Shown: positions 30,585 to 42,946, numbered from the stretch's first letter. The stretch is 64,000 nt of DNA from Theocolax elegans (GCA_026168455.1 CM047427.1:37762905-37826904); one strand, 5' to 3'. A program made the numbers and translations. Notes: generated from the sequence alone by a model not told the origin.

Positions 30585-30932
30585 GACATTCGTATGTAAC
30601 ATTGACGATCACACAAAATCAGGATTGCATTGGATAGCAATATATATCAACAAAAACAGGACTGGTACATATTTTGATAGCTGCAGGTTTCCTCCGATAT
30701 CAAAATATCATTATAAAAGGCTTCGCAGCAATTGCAAGAGTTTTCGTTACAACACCAAGAAACTTCAACAATAACAATATAGTTTAATGTTTTTATATCA
30801 TATGTGTAACGGTGGAGGCCTATCCTCTTTTTGTCGACTATTTACATCTAATACTAGAAAGAATGACGCTTTAGCTATAGAATCATATAAAAAAATTTGT
30901 AATAAAATTGAGCATAGAAAGAAATGTAAATG
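30571..30932 (+). pseudogene. Polinton adenain-like cysteine protease relic
   Basis: CNIDDHTKSGLHWIAIYI contains the catalytic His of the adenovirus-type protease (GxHW), and GTYFDSCRFPP the following FDS motif. After a frame change, YHMCNGGGLSSF...NDALAIESYKK gives the C-terminal part. The CGxYC segment with the catalytic Cys is missing between the halves, so it is inactive. Intact enzymes mature the virion proteins of Polintons. Confidence 0.65.
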
Positions 30933-31079
30933 AACGATTGCATTTGCTGTGGAGGTCTCCCTAGGTTTAGGATACTGTAATCAATCATGCATTTCTAAGA
31001 AAATTTATGTATAAAAATACGTGTGTTTACATTACTACCAATTTTTGTATTTAAATATAAGATTTGTAATAGATATTGT

Positions 31080-31569
31080 GACGTGTCCACTGGGGATTAG
31101 GGTGGAGTCACGGTTTAAACACAAATCAAACAACGTAGTTAAAAAAGAGCGGCTTTGCCGTTCAAAAATGCCAGTCACGTTGGCCGCGGTCGCACCTAAC
31201 TACGCGTCGCGCACACACACTTTAAGGCAGCTGGATTTGGGAGGAAGGAGCACAGCTCACCTGGACGCTCGTCTCCTGGATCCCTCGGACACACACGTAG
31301 CCTTCAAAATAGCGATATTGCGTCTTATACGGTGGTCGGTCGCAGTCTGTCGATTATCGGCACGCACGAAGCGAGAGAGTTTCTTCTCTGTGTATTGCGC
31401 AAGCGCGCCTACTCTCGCGTCTCGAGTCGTGCGCGCTCGGCTCGGTTCGTACTGGCCGCTCGGGCCGTGATTTCGCTGCCTCGACGGAGATGTCGTCGAC
31501 GACGTTGATTTCGTGGTGCTGGATGGTGATCGGGTAATTGCGGCCCTGCTGAGAATACGATCTGCGAGG
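31080..31569 (+). other. CpG-rich segment ending in a splice donor-like site
   Basis: GC- and CpG-rich block, unlike its surroundings, ending GCGAG|GTAAGC at 31568. It could be a first exon or an LTR-like promoter segment. A 149-codon open frame spans it but has no recognisable domain. Confidence 0.35.
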
Positions 31570-31640
31570 TAAGCTTTTAAATCGTTCCGTATTACCTTGA
31601 TTCAAAGCTAAATCGAGCCCCTCGAGTTTCTTTATTGCAG

Positions 31641-31861
31641 GTGCCGTATATTGTCAATACGGGATCTTCGGCTCGGAGTGTCCGGACAGCTGGAGAGGGC
31701 ATTCCAGGCTGGATGGGACCTGGGGATACAGTACGGGTCATTCCTGGTGCTGGAGAAGGCATTAGGATGCTGGATCGACGGAGCAATGTGTGTGTGTGCA
31801 ATTGTGCGCAGTCAGGAGTCGCATCTCCTTTGCTTCGAGTTCTCCTGCTTACTACGCACTG
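31641..31861 (+). other. Candidate exon, duplicated at 33467-33687
   Basis: Flanked by TTTCTTTATTGCAG (acceptor, AG at 31639-31640) and CACTGTAAGCC (donor after 31860). Open in one frame (VPYIVNTGSSARSVRTAGEG...) with no known domain. Could be a non-coding or lineage-specific exon. Confidence 0.35.
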
Positions 31862-32254
31862 TAAGCCTATATCGGTTTCACACATCGCATATGTGTGTCT
31901 ATTAGGACTTGATTGGTATGTATAGCACGCTTACTTCGCATAGTAAGCTTGACAGGTGCTATACTACACCTTGTCTCGCTAGTTTATTTCTAAGTGACAT
32001 GTAGTATAACTACAATGTCACAATATATACGTGAAGATTAAAATGTGAATTTGTACGTTTTTAATTTGACACGAATGCTTCCTATTCCCACCTTATTTTA
32101 AAAAAATCCTCCGTTATTCATGTGGTTCATAATCACAGGTATAGCATCTGGACTTACAGTAATATACGTGCGACATAACGCGCAAGCTGTGTGGAATGCG
32201 TTACATCTGGTTATCGTTACTTTAGTAAACACTTGAGAGACAATTAACCCTTAA

Positions 32255-32715
32255 GGGGATGTCGGAGCTATAGCCTCCATCAAAAGCCGCTCGATCTCGC
32301 GGCTTCGAATGGCGCTGTAGTCAGGTGTCGATTTCTACGATAAACGTACTTAAAACATAAATTACAAATTTTGCAGCTACATAGAGCTGTTGAAAAATAC
32401 TTCCCCCCTAGCTATAACTAAAATTAAGGTAATTGTAATATTACTCTGGCAGCAAATGTTTATTTTTTTAAAGAAATGTGAAATACGTTGCGTGTAGCAT
32501 TGCGGTAGATATAGATTCATTGAATATGAGACGTATTTCACATTTCTTTAAAAAAATAAACATTTGCTGCCAAGAGTAATATTACAATTACCTTAATTTT
32601 AGTTATAGCTAGGGGGGAAAGTATTTTTCAACAGCTCTATGTAGCTGCAAAATTTGTAATTTATGTTTAAGTACGTTTATCGTAGAAATCGACACCTGAC
32701 TACAGCGCCATTCGC
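32255..32715 (+). mobile_element. 461-bp palindromic insertion with TAA target duplication
   Basis: TAA at 32252-32254 and 32716-32718. Arms about 32306-32485 and 32535-32714 are reverse complements (CGAATGGCGCTGTAGTCAGG...). A 50-bp leader with its own AAGCCGC/GCGGCTT hairpin precedes the left arm. Three-base TAA duplications are typical of PIF/Harbinger insertions. Confidence 0.85.
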
Positions 32716-33159
32716 TAATCTATTATAATTTATTTCAGAAAAACTAAATTAATTTATCTGGTTTTTAAACACGTGCGTATAATTGTGTGCATGCAATACG
32801 TTACATCTAGTTATAACAACTTGAACGTACGTTTAAGAGGTTTTTCAATCCTTTGCGTTGCCTCTATTTTGAGGTATATAGAAAGCTTGTACATTTTGAC
32901 TTACACATTACTAATTTAAAAATATGGTGGTGAGGGATTGTATACACCGTGCACGAGCGTACCATCAAACGACCAAATACTCAGTTGCCATCGGTTAGTC
33001 GAACCGTAAGGTGCGTGTATAAAACTTTAACAAATCAATTAATTACTTGTGCATATTGTAATACAAAATATGTCTGAGTGCCAAACGAAACGTGCGAAAC
33101 GCGATTTTTTCGTGGAATTGCCGAATATGTTATTGTGTACGACATACTCTCTAAACAGA

Positions 33160-33367
33160 GGCCTGCGATGGCTCGGTCGGTAGGGCATCGGGCTCGTAAT
33201 CTGGAGGTCCCAGGTTCGATTCTCGGCCCCGGCCGATTGATACAAGCACCACTGGCGAATGTATTTTCAACAAGTGCTTTCTTCACCAAGACATCGTATG
33301 ACCTCCGTCGCTGATTAGCACAGGTTTGGGAGCATAAAAAGAGCGACGTTAAAATAATAAAAAAAAA
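33160..33367 (+). mobile_element. tRNA-derived SINE (copy in unit 1)
   Basis: Head GATGGCTCGGTCGGTAGGGC (A box) and GGTTCGATTCT (B box), an A-rich 3' end, and imperfect 14-bp flanks ACTCTCTAAACAGA / ACTCTGTAAACAAA. Confidence 0.8.
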
Positions 33368-33395
33368 ACTCTGTAAACAAATCAAATACTAAGAG

Positions 33396-34756
33396 TAAGC
33401 TTTTAAATCGTTCCGTATTACCTTGATTCAAAGCTAAATCGAGCCCCTCGAGTTTCTTTATTGCAGGTGCCGTATATTGTCAATACGGGATCTTCGGCTC
33501 GGAGTGTCCGGACAGCTGGAGAGGGCATTCCAGGCTGGATGGGACCTGGGGATACAGTACGGGTCATTCCTGGTGCTGGAGAAGGCATTAGGATGCTGGA
33601 TCGACGGAGCAATGTGTGTGTGTGCAATTGTGCGCAGTCAGGAGTCGCATCTCCTTTGCTTCGAGTTCTCCTGCTTACTACGCACTGTAAGCCTATATCG
33701 GTTTCACACATCGCATATGTGTGTCTATTAGGACTTGATTGGTATGTATAGCACGCTTACTTCGCATAGTAAGCTTGACAGGTGCTATACTACACCTTGT
33801 CTCGCTAGTTTATTTCTAAGTGACATGTAGTATAACTACAATGTCACAATATATACGTGAAGATTAAAATGTGAATTTGTACGTTTTTAATTTGACACGA
33901 ATGCTTCCTATTCCCACCTTATTTTAAAAAATCCTCCGTTATTCATGTGGTTCATAATCACAGGTATAGCATCTGGACTTACAGTAATATACGTGCGACA
34001 TAACGCGCAAGCTGTGTGGAATGCGTTACATCTGGTTATCGTTACTTTAGTAAACACTTGAGAGACAATTAACCCTTAATCTATTATAATTTATTTCAGA
34101 AAAACTAAATTAATTTATCTGGTTTTTAAACACGTGCGTATAATTGTGTGCATGCAATACGTTACATCTAGTTATAACAACTTGAACGTACGTTTAAGAG
34201 GTTTTTCAATCCTTTGCGTTGCCTCTATTTTGAGGTATATAGAAAGCTTGTACATTTTGACTTACACATTACTAATTTAAAAATATGGTGGTGAGGGATT
34301 GTATACACCGTGCACGAGCGTACCATCAAACGACCAAATACTCAGTTGCCATCGGTTAGTCGAACCGTAAGGTGCGTGTATAAAACTTTAACAAATCAAT
34401 TAATTACTTGTGCATATTGTAATACAAAATATGTCTGAGTGCCAAACGAAACGTGCGAAACGCGATTTTTTCGTGGAATTGCCGAATATGTTATTGTGTA
34501 CGACATACTCTCTAAACAGAGGCCTGCGATGGCTCGGTCGGTAGGGCATCGGGCTCGTAATCTGGAGGTCCCAGGTTCGATTCTCGGCCCCGGCCGATTG
34601 ATACAAGCACCACTGGCGAATGTATTTTCAACAAGTGCTTTCTTCACCAAGACATCGTATGACCTCCGTCGCTGATTAGCACAGGTTTGGGAGCATAAAA
34701 AGAGCGACGTTAAAATAATAAAAAAAAAACTCTGTAAACAAATCAAATACTAAGAG
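33396..34756 (+). repeat. Tandem duplication, unit 2 (1361 bp)
   Basis: Head-to-tail copy of unit 1, lacking the palindromic insertion and preserving the empty target CCCTTAATCTATT near 34073. Confidence 0.95.
34521..34728 (+). mobile_element. tRNA-derived SINE (copy in unit 2)
   Basis: Same SINE as at 33160, copied by the tandem duplication rather than inserted independently: it sits at the same offset with the same flanks. Confidence 0.8.
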
Positions 34757-34769
34757 TATTAGTGTCGGT

Positions 34770-35099
34770 CTGGAACACCATAACGGTTATTATCCTCAAA
34801 AAGTGAGTTTTTTCAAGTTTTTTTTAACACCAGTTTTGTTTACAGCTATTTATCTAAAAATCTATTAGCTTTTACTATAGATAAAACCTAAATACAGCTG
34901 AAAATGAAATAAATTGTGCATTTTAACGTTTTTCTGAAATTTTGAAAATTTCAACATTTGGCCTTACCATACCGGACCGGAATACGCCTCTAGGCCTAAG
35001 GGGTCTGACTCACCAACATCGCAACTTAGTTTGGCTCTAACTCAGGGACCTTAGACCACATTCCTACAGAAAAATGCGATTTTCAAATTTTTCAAAACC
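34770..35099. repeat. Foldback-family fragment and unrecognised spacer
   Basis: 34790-34930 resembles the arm of the palindrome family (CCTCAAAAAGTGAGTTTTTTC, AACACCAGTTTTGTTTACAGC). The rest is unrecognised. Confidence 0.5.
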
Positions 35100-35353
35100 C
35101 CGGCCCTCTATAGGTTAATGGAACACTTCAGAATCCAAGGCTCTTGGATTAGCGAGATTATCTATACCATATCCATACTCCTCTGCAATATTGCTAAGGC
35201 GCCTTTGCTATGGTGCAAGTTAATCTGGGATATTGATAGAATTGGAATAGCCAATTGGTACTCTCTACCTCCATCATCAGTCTCCGACTCTTGGACATCT
35301 CCGGATTTTGCATCCCCCACAGACGTGCTCTGAAGGGCCGTCTTCCTTGGCAT
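35100..35353 (-). pseudogene. R1-clade endonuclease N-terminal scrap
   Basis: The minus strand reads SISQINLHHSKGALAILQRSM and, after a stop, SLIQEPWI, matching the start of the APE-type endonuclease of R1-group ORF2 (QINLHHSK...IQEPW). The rest is absent. Confidence 0.6.
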
Positions 35354-36236
35354 TTCTCCGTGGATGCAGTCTTAAGCTTCCGGAATTTTTACAGATCGAC
35401 TACCAGTATTCGATGAAATGCATTCGATGAAATACATTTAGTAGAATTCTAATAAATGATGGAAAGTATTCGTCGGCTACTTTTGGTTGAACACTAGTAT
35501 TCGATGAAAAGTTTCCGACGAATACTTTTTCGTCAAATATTTTGCCGTCGTACACTTTTTAAATCGCTTTAAATGACTTTTTTATCTCTATTTTTATTTC
35601 AGTTTTAAAAAATAGTCGATGAAAAGTTGCACGATACTTGCTCAGCTCTGCGTCTAATACATCACTACCCACGCAGTATTAACCATAAGTAAAATTAATG
35701 CCAATTTTAATATTATTTCCATTTATGATATTCTGGGCATTGTATATATCGTTACCTATTCAATAATTTCCGTCAGTTAAACTTTTCGCTGATTTTAAGT
35801 TTATTTTCAAATGTGGTATTCTGCGCTACCAGTCCCCCGTTCCCACACGTCAACTCCATTCGTAACAAATAATTTTTGTACCAGGGGCCCAAGAAGTACG
35901 CTCTCCTTGTACTTATTATTGTACATCACAAACGGAGAAACTGGATATAGCAATAGAAAATTATTCAGAATCCTTTGAAGTGAACCATAAACTAAAAAAT
36001 TTTGAAAAAATGTAGTGTTCAGGACTTTTTTAAATTATTTTTTTCAATGCAGTGATACCGTTGATAACAAACCTGACGAAGAGTGTACTCATGAAAATGG
36101 TTTTCAAGATCATACCGAAAATAATAATTTTATTGATGACACTAGATGATGGTCAGTTTAATTCCTTAGTTTAGTTTATTAAAAGTTTTAAGAAATAATA
36201 CGACGATACCATTTCCTAAAGATGCAGGAACTTTAT
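35354..36236. other. AT-rich spacer with short TATTCGATGAAA-type repeats
   Basis: Several ATTCGATGAAA/ATTCGTCG motifs cluster at 35400-35640. No gene seen. 36050-36180 has a short open stretch without recognisable domain. Confidence 0.4.
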
Positions 36237-36240
36237 TAAC

Positions 36241-36284
36241 CTTTAGACTGACGGAAAATCAATATTTTGACGCACCCGCCTCTC
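36241..36284 (+). mobile_element. Left end of the TTAA MITE family
   Basis: TTAA (36237-36240) then CCTTTAGACTGACGGAAAAT, matching the MITE at 24889; broken off at the junction with the gypsy relic. Confidence 0.65.
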
Positions 36285-37647
36285 CGAGACAACAACGCCA
36301 GCAGGACTATATACTCCAATTCAATGCCGAGTTTCAGCACATCAAGGGCGACTAGAACGTGGTAGCAGACGCTCTTTCCAGGGCATGCGCCGCGAACGAC
36401 ATGCCAACAGCACTCGACCCCGCTGCCATTGCCGATGCACATTCAGCCGATCCTCAGTTATCACATCTGCTCGACGATGGTCTGCTCGATCTGCAACTCT
36501 TTGACATCCAAGGACATCAGCTGGTAGTCAACCTACTCAACAACACTGTGCGTCCATACCTCCCAGCTCCTCTCCGACGTGTGGCGTTTGATGCATCTCA
36601 CCGACCGGCGCATCCCTGCGTCCGCTCAACCGTTCGGATGATCACCGCGAAATACGTCTAGCCGGGAATTTGAAAGGATACCAATCGATGGTCCAGCAAC
36701 TGTGACAGCTGTCAGCGTTCCAAGGTACATCGACACAATCGCGCTGTCCTGTCTTCGTTTGACGTACCCAACAACCGCTTCGAATTGGATATTGTCATCA
36801 TGCCGCTGGTTGGCACTCTTCGATACTGTTTGACCATGATCAACCGATTCTCACGTTGGCCGGTTGCACTGCCACTCTCCGACATCAGAGCCGAGACGCC
36901 AAAGCCTTTTTCACGCACTGGGTAGCGCACTACGGCACCCCGCTATCCATCACCACCGATCAAGAGATGCAGTTCGAGTCTGCACTCTTTACTGCACTAG
37001 CTCAACAGGTGGGTGCCCAGCGCATTCGAACGACGCCATACCACCCGCAGGCAAACGGTCTCATTGAACGTTTCCATCGCACGCTCAAGGCTACGTTTAT
37101 GTGCGAATCAGTGACGCCGTGGCCGGATCGGTTAGCCTTCGTTCTGCTAGGCCTGCGAACCTGCCTGAAAGAAGACATGCAAGCATCTCCGACCGAAATG
37201 CTCTATGGCACTACTCTCCGGGTGACCAAAAAATTCTTCGTAACTACAAGTGTACCAGCATATTTACACACTTTTTTAGGGAAATGTCGAAGCCTTATAC
37301 AGGCTGTAAAGCCTGCGTCTGCTTCTAATCAAGCAGTCTACAAGCCCTTTAAAATCAAGGACCTATCCACCTGCTCACATGTTTATCAGCGAGTCGAGGC
37401 CATTAGGAAACCACTTACACCACCCTACACAGGACCCTTCAAGGTCATTCGCCGACCGAGCGACAAGGTTTACATCATCCGGGTCAATAAGGAAGAAAAA
37501 GCCGTCTTCACCGACATGCTCATTCCGGTACACCAAGACACTTCCGACCCACCAACCCTAGCCTTGATGCTTCACCATCAGGACCTGCAAAAGGAAACTC
37601 CTCCAGCAAATAAGCCGGCAATCCAACCTCAAACCAACGTCGAATAA
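36265..37647 (+). pseudogene. Ty3/gypsy (CsRn1-like) pol relic: RNase H end and integrase
   Basis: Opens near the RNase H end (FNAEFQHIKGD, a TAG, then NVVADALSRA). Integrase has HRPAHPCVRSTVR and CDSCQRSKVHRH for the zinc domain, with stops near 36660. After frame changes, AKAFFTHWVAHYGTP, ITTDQEMQF and TTPYHPQANGLIERFHRTLK carry the second Asp and the Glu. The C-terminal module (PPYTGPFKVI) runs to 37647. At least two stops or frame changes in 1.4 kb. QRSKVHRH-type wording fits the CsRn1/Kabuki group. No LTR found on either side. Confidence 0.75.
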
Positions 37648-38590
37648 TCAAAAAGAAAAACTGTCTCGTTCTCTTCGTAGCTAGCGAAAAGCACTACGAC
37701 CGTCCCACGGCGCGAAACCAGAACCTGTCCGACCGTCTTCTAAGCAACAGGAAAGAGACGTCGCAACGAAAATTAGAATCTCTTGCAATCACCACAATCA
37801 TTCAGGAAAATATAATTTGTTATTTGTTTGTAAAACTTGGTGAATTATTCTCCCCGTCACACCAACTCCAAAGATCTATTACAAATGTAAATAGATTCCT
37901 GTTCTGCCAATTCTAGTTAAAATAACATAAATTTGTCTGAATCATATTTTTTGTATATCGTGCAAGTTATTTTAACGCATTAAAGGTATTAAAAACGTTA
38001 TGGTAATGCAATTTAATGGCATTGAGAAAAAAGTTTGTATTTTATGTACTTTAGAAACAGGTTTGAGTGCAAGAAGGGTTTGGATGCGCGCGTGTTATAA
38101 TGCCATACTGAATAAAAGTATCATCGAATGCGATTATTTTGTACCATTATGCAAAAGGAACCCTGCTTTGCCTTTCATATAAAAACATAAAAAGAGTATG
38201 AATTTACTAGTCATGTCGACAAATGTAGTTAACCGCATACTCCAAAATGTGAGACAAAATAACATTTAATCTGCAAAATGAATATCCTAACAATGTTGCA
38301 CGAATCTGCCATCTAAAACAGTTTTCGTCATAGAAACCAAAATCTTTTCTATTAAATGACTTTTAGTAAAGAGTGGCATAGCTTAACCACACTTACTAGG
38401 TTTATATTTTAACGTACTAAATATGATAAACATTATTACTTTTCAAAAAAATATATAAGATATTTTTAACACAAACCACGCAAAATATCTTTAAAAAGGG
38501 GGCTTATTAATAATATTATAAATACAAAGAAAAATATGCTCAGCTATTTTTTTAATAACGTTTTAATAATTTGTCTAGAATTTATTTGAT
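37648..38590. other. AT-rich spacer
   Basis: A 60-codon ORF at 38000-38182 has no recognisable motif and is not called. Nothing else seen. Confidence 0.4.
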
Positions 38591-38596
38591 ATTTTA

Positions 38597-38700
38597 TTTA
38601 GGCAAAACATCATCAAAATGCCTGATGAACTACTCCAAAGCTTTTTTTAAATTTATTTATACATGCGAAATGACATTGCCAAAACGCCTAAGAAAAATTA
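38597..38700 (+). repeat. Two diverged outlying palindrome units
   Basis: TTTAGGCAAAACATCATC...GCCTGATGA and ATGCGAAATGACATTGCC...CGCCTAAG; relatives of the array at 39350. Confidence 0.6.
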
Positions 38701-39349
38701 TTAGAATAATCTTTTTCACGAATTATCTAACTAAATTCTTCCTTAATTAATAACATACAAAATAATAAGAATAGGTGGAATATATTATACTAACTATTAT
38801 TAATATCAAATCAATGAGTTTAAGCAATGTTTAATATAAGTTGTTTATGGTGTATGTTTTTTGGTAGTATGTCGTATATTAATAATTATAAAAATATAAC
38901 TTAAATACGAGGAAAAAAGCTTGATTCTTTGTGAGTTTAGGGTAATATTTATTATGTATTTTTTTATATGACCCCAAAATCCATTTGAACTATTAACTCA
39001 AAAACGATTTCTTATAAAATATATTACTTTTTGAATATGAAATTAAACCGCCAAGTAAGAAAGTTGATCGAATAATCACTAGTATTTTTGATTAGAAAAT
39101 GTCAGTGAATATTTTTCTAATTATATAAAGAAAAACTTAAAATTAATCAATCTTTTTTTATAAAATTATTCTAAATTATTTATTTAAAATGGTGTATCTA
39201 CGTCAAGTGCATACAAATGCAGAAGTACTTGATTACTGAAAAATATGCTATAATACAAAATATGAAACAAACTTATAGTACACCTCTCAAAGTATTTCTA
39301 CCAAAAATATACAAAAAAAACTTCTAAAAAGAAATTTTAAAAAATTTCA
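38701..39349. other. AT-rich spacer
   Basis: Nothing recognised. Confidence 0.45.
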
Positions 39350-39678
39350 TTTAGGCGAAATGGCATTGTCATATCGCCTAAAACTTTTATTTCAACTTTT
39401 TTGTTAGACAAAATGACATTGCCAAAACGCCTAAAAAGAAGTTTAAAAAAATTCCATTTAGGCGATATGACGATGTCATTTTTTAGGTTAACGTTTTTCT
39501 GAATTTTTTTATTTAGGAGAAATGACACTGACATTTCGTCGAAAAATTAATTTTTTAATTTTTTATTTAGGCAAAATGACATTGTCATTTGGCCTAAGAT
39601 TTTTTCTAATTTTTTCGATTTAGGTGAAATGGCACTGTCGTTTCACCTAAAAATAAATTTAGGCGAAATGACATCGTC
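39350..39678 (+). repeat. Array of ~33-bp palindromes
   Basis: Six to seven units of the form TTTAGGCGAAATGACA|TGTCATTTCGCCTAAA at about 39350, 39404, 39457, 39510, 39565, 39618 and a half unit at 39656, spaced about 53 bp by T-rich linkers. Confidence 0.9.
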
Positions 39679-41234
39679 CCATTGTAATAGCAGTGGTGGG
39701 GAGGCGCTCGCTGCATCTGCACAAATCCATATCCAATGCAAGCGTTGCCAAACGGGCGCGTTTGCTTAAACTAGAACCACCTTTTTTCACCCTTTCTAGT
39801 CACATATATATATATATATCTACACGCGCGTACATCATTTTATTGAGAAATTAAAATTTAAATAATGGTTTATGCAACGGTACGAGGTTGATAATCTTCT
39901 ATTATATTAAAATAATAACTATTTTTCTACCAAATGTACTTACCTATTTATAAAAATGTCTTTTTCATAGGAACGTGGATCGGAATTGAACCAGAATTGG
40001 AATGCATGTAAAGGAATTGCGTCACTGCTCTATGAAAAGTCAATAAAATAGACAATTTTTTTTAAATAATGTATTTAGCATTCGGCAACGAGTCTATTTT
40101 AAAGGCATTTACGGTCGTTTTTCGAGACAAAGAGCAGATAGTGCCACGTTTAATTTAAATTTGTTTGATAACATTCATAATTTGTAACATTTCCAAACGA
40201 AAGATCAGGGGGCCTAAACTAATTAGCTTTATCATTCGCGGGAAAAGTAAAACAAGGGAAGGGGCTATCCTTCGCAAATTTGTTAGACGAAACCTTTTTG
40301 TCTCATATTGCTAAACAGTGTTGCCAGATAGAGGTGTTTTTTCTTTGTTGCACTCGCACAGTATGACCTCATTTACATTAGATAATAGAGGATAGAAAAA
40401 CCCTAAATGGTAACCCTGTTGCTAAATCTACGTGTTTGCGCATTTGGAGCAAATTATTATGATTTTTTAGACTATTTAATTTCGTAATTGCTACCGTGGT
40501 TCATGATTATGCTATTTGTGATCTTTACGGGTGTTCCATACACGTTTTAGGCGCAGCTTGGAATTCGATAACAAATCTATTCTTATATTTTAGGCATCCA
40601 TCTTGAACTACAAGCGAAAGAGGGACGGAAAACAATGTCTCGTCACCAAGCCCCCTAGTATCTGATGCACAGCGGGTAGCTCGACCAGGTGTAGTAAGCT
40701 ACTACGCACTGGCTACCGATTATTATCAGTCTGAGTTACACAAAAATGTATATCCGATCTTAAAGAAACCTTGTGTCGTGGTACTCGCAAACCCGGTGAC
40801 TTTGTAAATAATAATTACTTGTAATAATTATTAATCAACCGTTGGGCCGCGTTATCCAATACCGCGTACGCCAGGAACAAGTTTGCTGGGACGCAAGGTA
40901 TGGAGGATTCGGGCAATTCTCCTTGCCTCGACATGATTAAATTCGATAATAAATATGTCGGCGGGAGCGAGGAGAACTCAATAATTAATCAGAGAATTAA
41001 AATAAAAATAAAATAATTTATTTACGCTCAATCAACAGATCAGGCCTCGTGCCGCGACAATATTAAAGCGCGCGGGCGGAAGTCCCGGGAAGCCTGCCGG
41101 ATCGAGATCCTCGCCTGCGGCAGCCTTTAACTCCCAGAACCCGCTGTTCGGGTACCGGCGCACCTGAACACACTCCCGAGTTTCACTCAGCAATCATAAA
41201 CTCGGGGGGGGGGGGGCTCACGGTAGAATAAAGA
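39679..41234. other. Non-coding stretch, nothing firm
   Basis: No ORF with recognisable product. 40860-41220 is GC-rich in patches with a poly-G run at about 41206-41217; it could be LTR-like but no partner copy is visible. Confidence 0.4.
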
Positions 41235-41733
41235 TTGACTTATCGGTTAACGCCTCCAAGATGGCCCAGCCGATGTCGGTTTCGGTGGTCTACGAGACAG
41301 CGGAGACCCTTGTCGGCAGAGGTGTTGAGCGGACGGCCCAATGCCGCGGCGAGCACTTCGCGACTCGCGTTCGCACTCGCACTCTTTCCCTCGTGCACTT
41401 ACGCGCGATCGCACGAGAATATTCGGATGCCGTCGACTTACGATCTTCACGCGTCTTTCCTCGAGCGGCGGATCGGGACATAGTGAATAGGCAATTGCCT
41501 AATTTCCCGAAAAAGGGATGCGAGAAGGGAAACTCACACACACACACTCGCGCTCTCATCCCTACGTTTTGTTGTGCGCATGATTGTACACTCGAGTTAA
41601 TGTAAGCAAGTGTCGTCGGTAGGCCTTGACATACCAAAGGCTCCGGCGACTTACAATTATTCTGAATTTCAAATGTCATTCGCCGCGAATACATTGTGTG
41701 ACGATTTCCGTCACAAAGCGTCCTTCCTAGACT
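41235..41733. other. CpG-rich block beside the gypsy relic
   Basis: Open in several frames on both strands because of GC-rich composition; no product recognised. Confidence 0.35.
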
Positions 41734-42946
41734 CTACTTCTCTCGATTCAATTCGAGTCCAGCGTCGTTCAACGTCCTTAGTACGAATTGGAGCCATTTT
41801 AGATGGTCCTCAAAAGTTTCGGTAATGACGATCAGGTCGTCTAAGTAACCAAACCCATGAGGTTCTACCTTAGGCCAGAGAATTGCATCTATAAGCCGTG
41901 CAAAGGTCATAGGAGCATTCATGAGACCAAAAGGCATTCTCGTGAACTGCCACAGCCCCGACCCTGGTGCAGCAAATGCAGTATAATTCAAGCTCGCCTC
42001 GGCCATTAATATTTGTAAGTACGCTTTCTTAATATCAATTTTCGATATCTACCTTGCATTATGCAGCTTATCCAGTATGGTATCTATACTAGGAATTGGA
42101 TAAGAATCACGTTAAGATAGCTTCCTTCGTCCTTGCGGACGATGACCAGAGTAGCTGACCAATCACCCGCACTCGATTTCGAGTAGGCTTTCAACTAACT
42201 CTTTGACTTGTTTCCGCTGGTCGTCTTGTATTTCAACTATACCAGCACATTGACCATGGCGCCAGGATCGAAAAGTGCTTTAAAGTCCTTTCCACCGGGT
42301 CGTACCAAAAAGAATAGCCGGTTATTCGATTGGATGCCAGCAATTATCTGATCGGTTTGACTATCGTCGTTAGGAATCGATGCCGTGTGCGTCATTTTAG
42401 ACGTATTTGGTACGGCACCTGCCCCCACCCCCCTGAACTGTAATCCTGGGTAACGAGATTGTACGGTTCATACTGTGCACACCATCAACAACTTCTTCAC
42501 CAAAGGCTCGTTGTTGAGGACAATTTCCTTCCCCACTCAGGGCTTCTTGTCCTCTTTACTAGGTGTGTCACAGCAGGGTGATAATGAGCAACAACTAAAG
42601 TCGTTCATTCCGATGGTGACAAGCGGCTGAGATAACAATCTCTTTACGCTTTCTTCACCAATTATATCTCTGATACCAGAGTATATTTGCCTTTGAAGTT
42701 CCTTAGCCCAATCGTTAGCATCACGCTTTTGTTGGTCTAATAAGGCTCCTTGTTCTGTTTTACCTTGCAAAGCTCGGGTGGAATTGACAGGTTGTGTTCT
42801 AAGAACTTTTCCATCTGTCGAATCCTCAGAACGTATAGGATCGTCACACTTGGACTTACTTTCAACACCAACTTCGGTCTGAGTGGGAATTTGGTCTCTG
42901 TTAAGGACTTTGGAGAATTTAGCAAATGATTTGCTAGACTTCTTAA
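41734..42946 (-). pseudogene. Degenerate gypsy pol: protease and RT fragments
   Basis: On the minus strand: protease-like FLVRPGGKDFKALFDPGAMVNVLV (42300-42237; DPG for the usual DTG/DSG), then RT with KIDIKKAYLQI (about 42030), FTRMPFGLMNAPMTF and GYLDDLIVI. The DYRKLN region is deleted and several stops occur. RT stops at LNREK next to 41733, so the 3' half of the element is gone. Confidence 0.75.

Larger units (their letters stand above)
31570..33395 (+). repeat. Tandem duplication, unit 1 (1826 bp including a 461-bp insertion)
   Basis: Starts TAAGCTTTTAAATCG and ends AAATACTAAGAG. Apart from one insertion (32255-32715 plus TAA) and one A-run difference it looks identical to 33396-34756. 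Confidence 0.95.

Noticed and set aside
33160..33240. Functional tRNA gene
   Set aside because: tRNA-like head continues into a SINE body with A tail; duplicated copy identical.
38000..38182. 60-codon ORF
   Set aside because: Short, no motif, AT-rich context.
39350..39678. CRISPR array
   Set aside because: Eukaryotic context; units are palindromes with similar T-rich linkers, not identical repeats with unique spacers.
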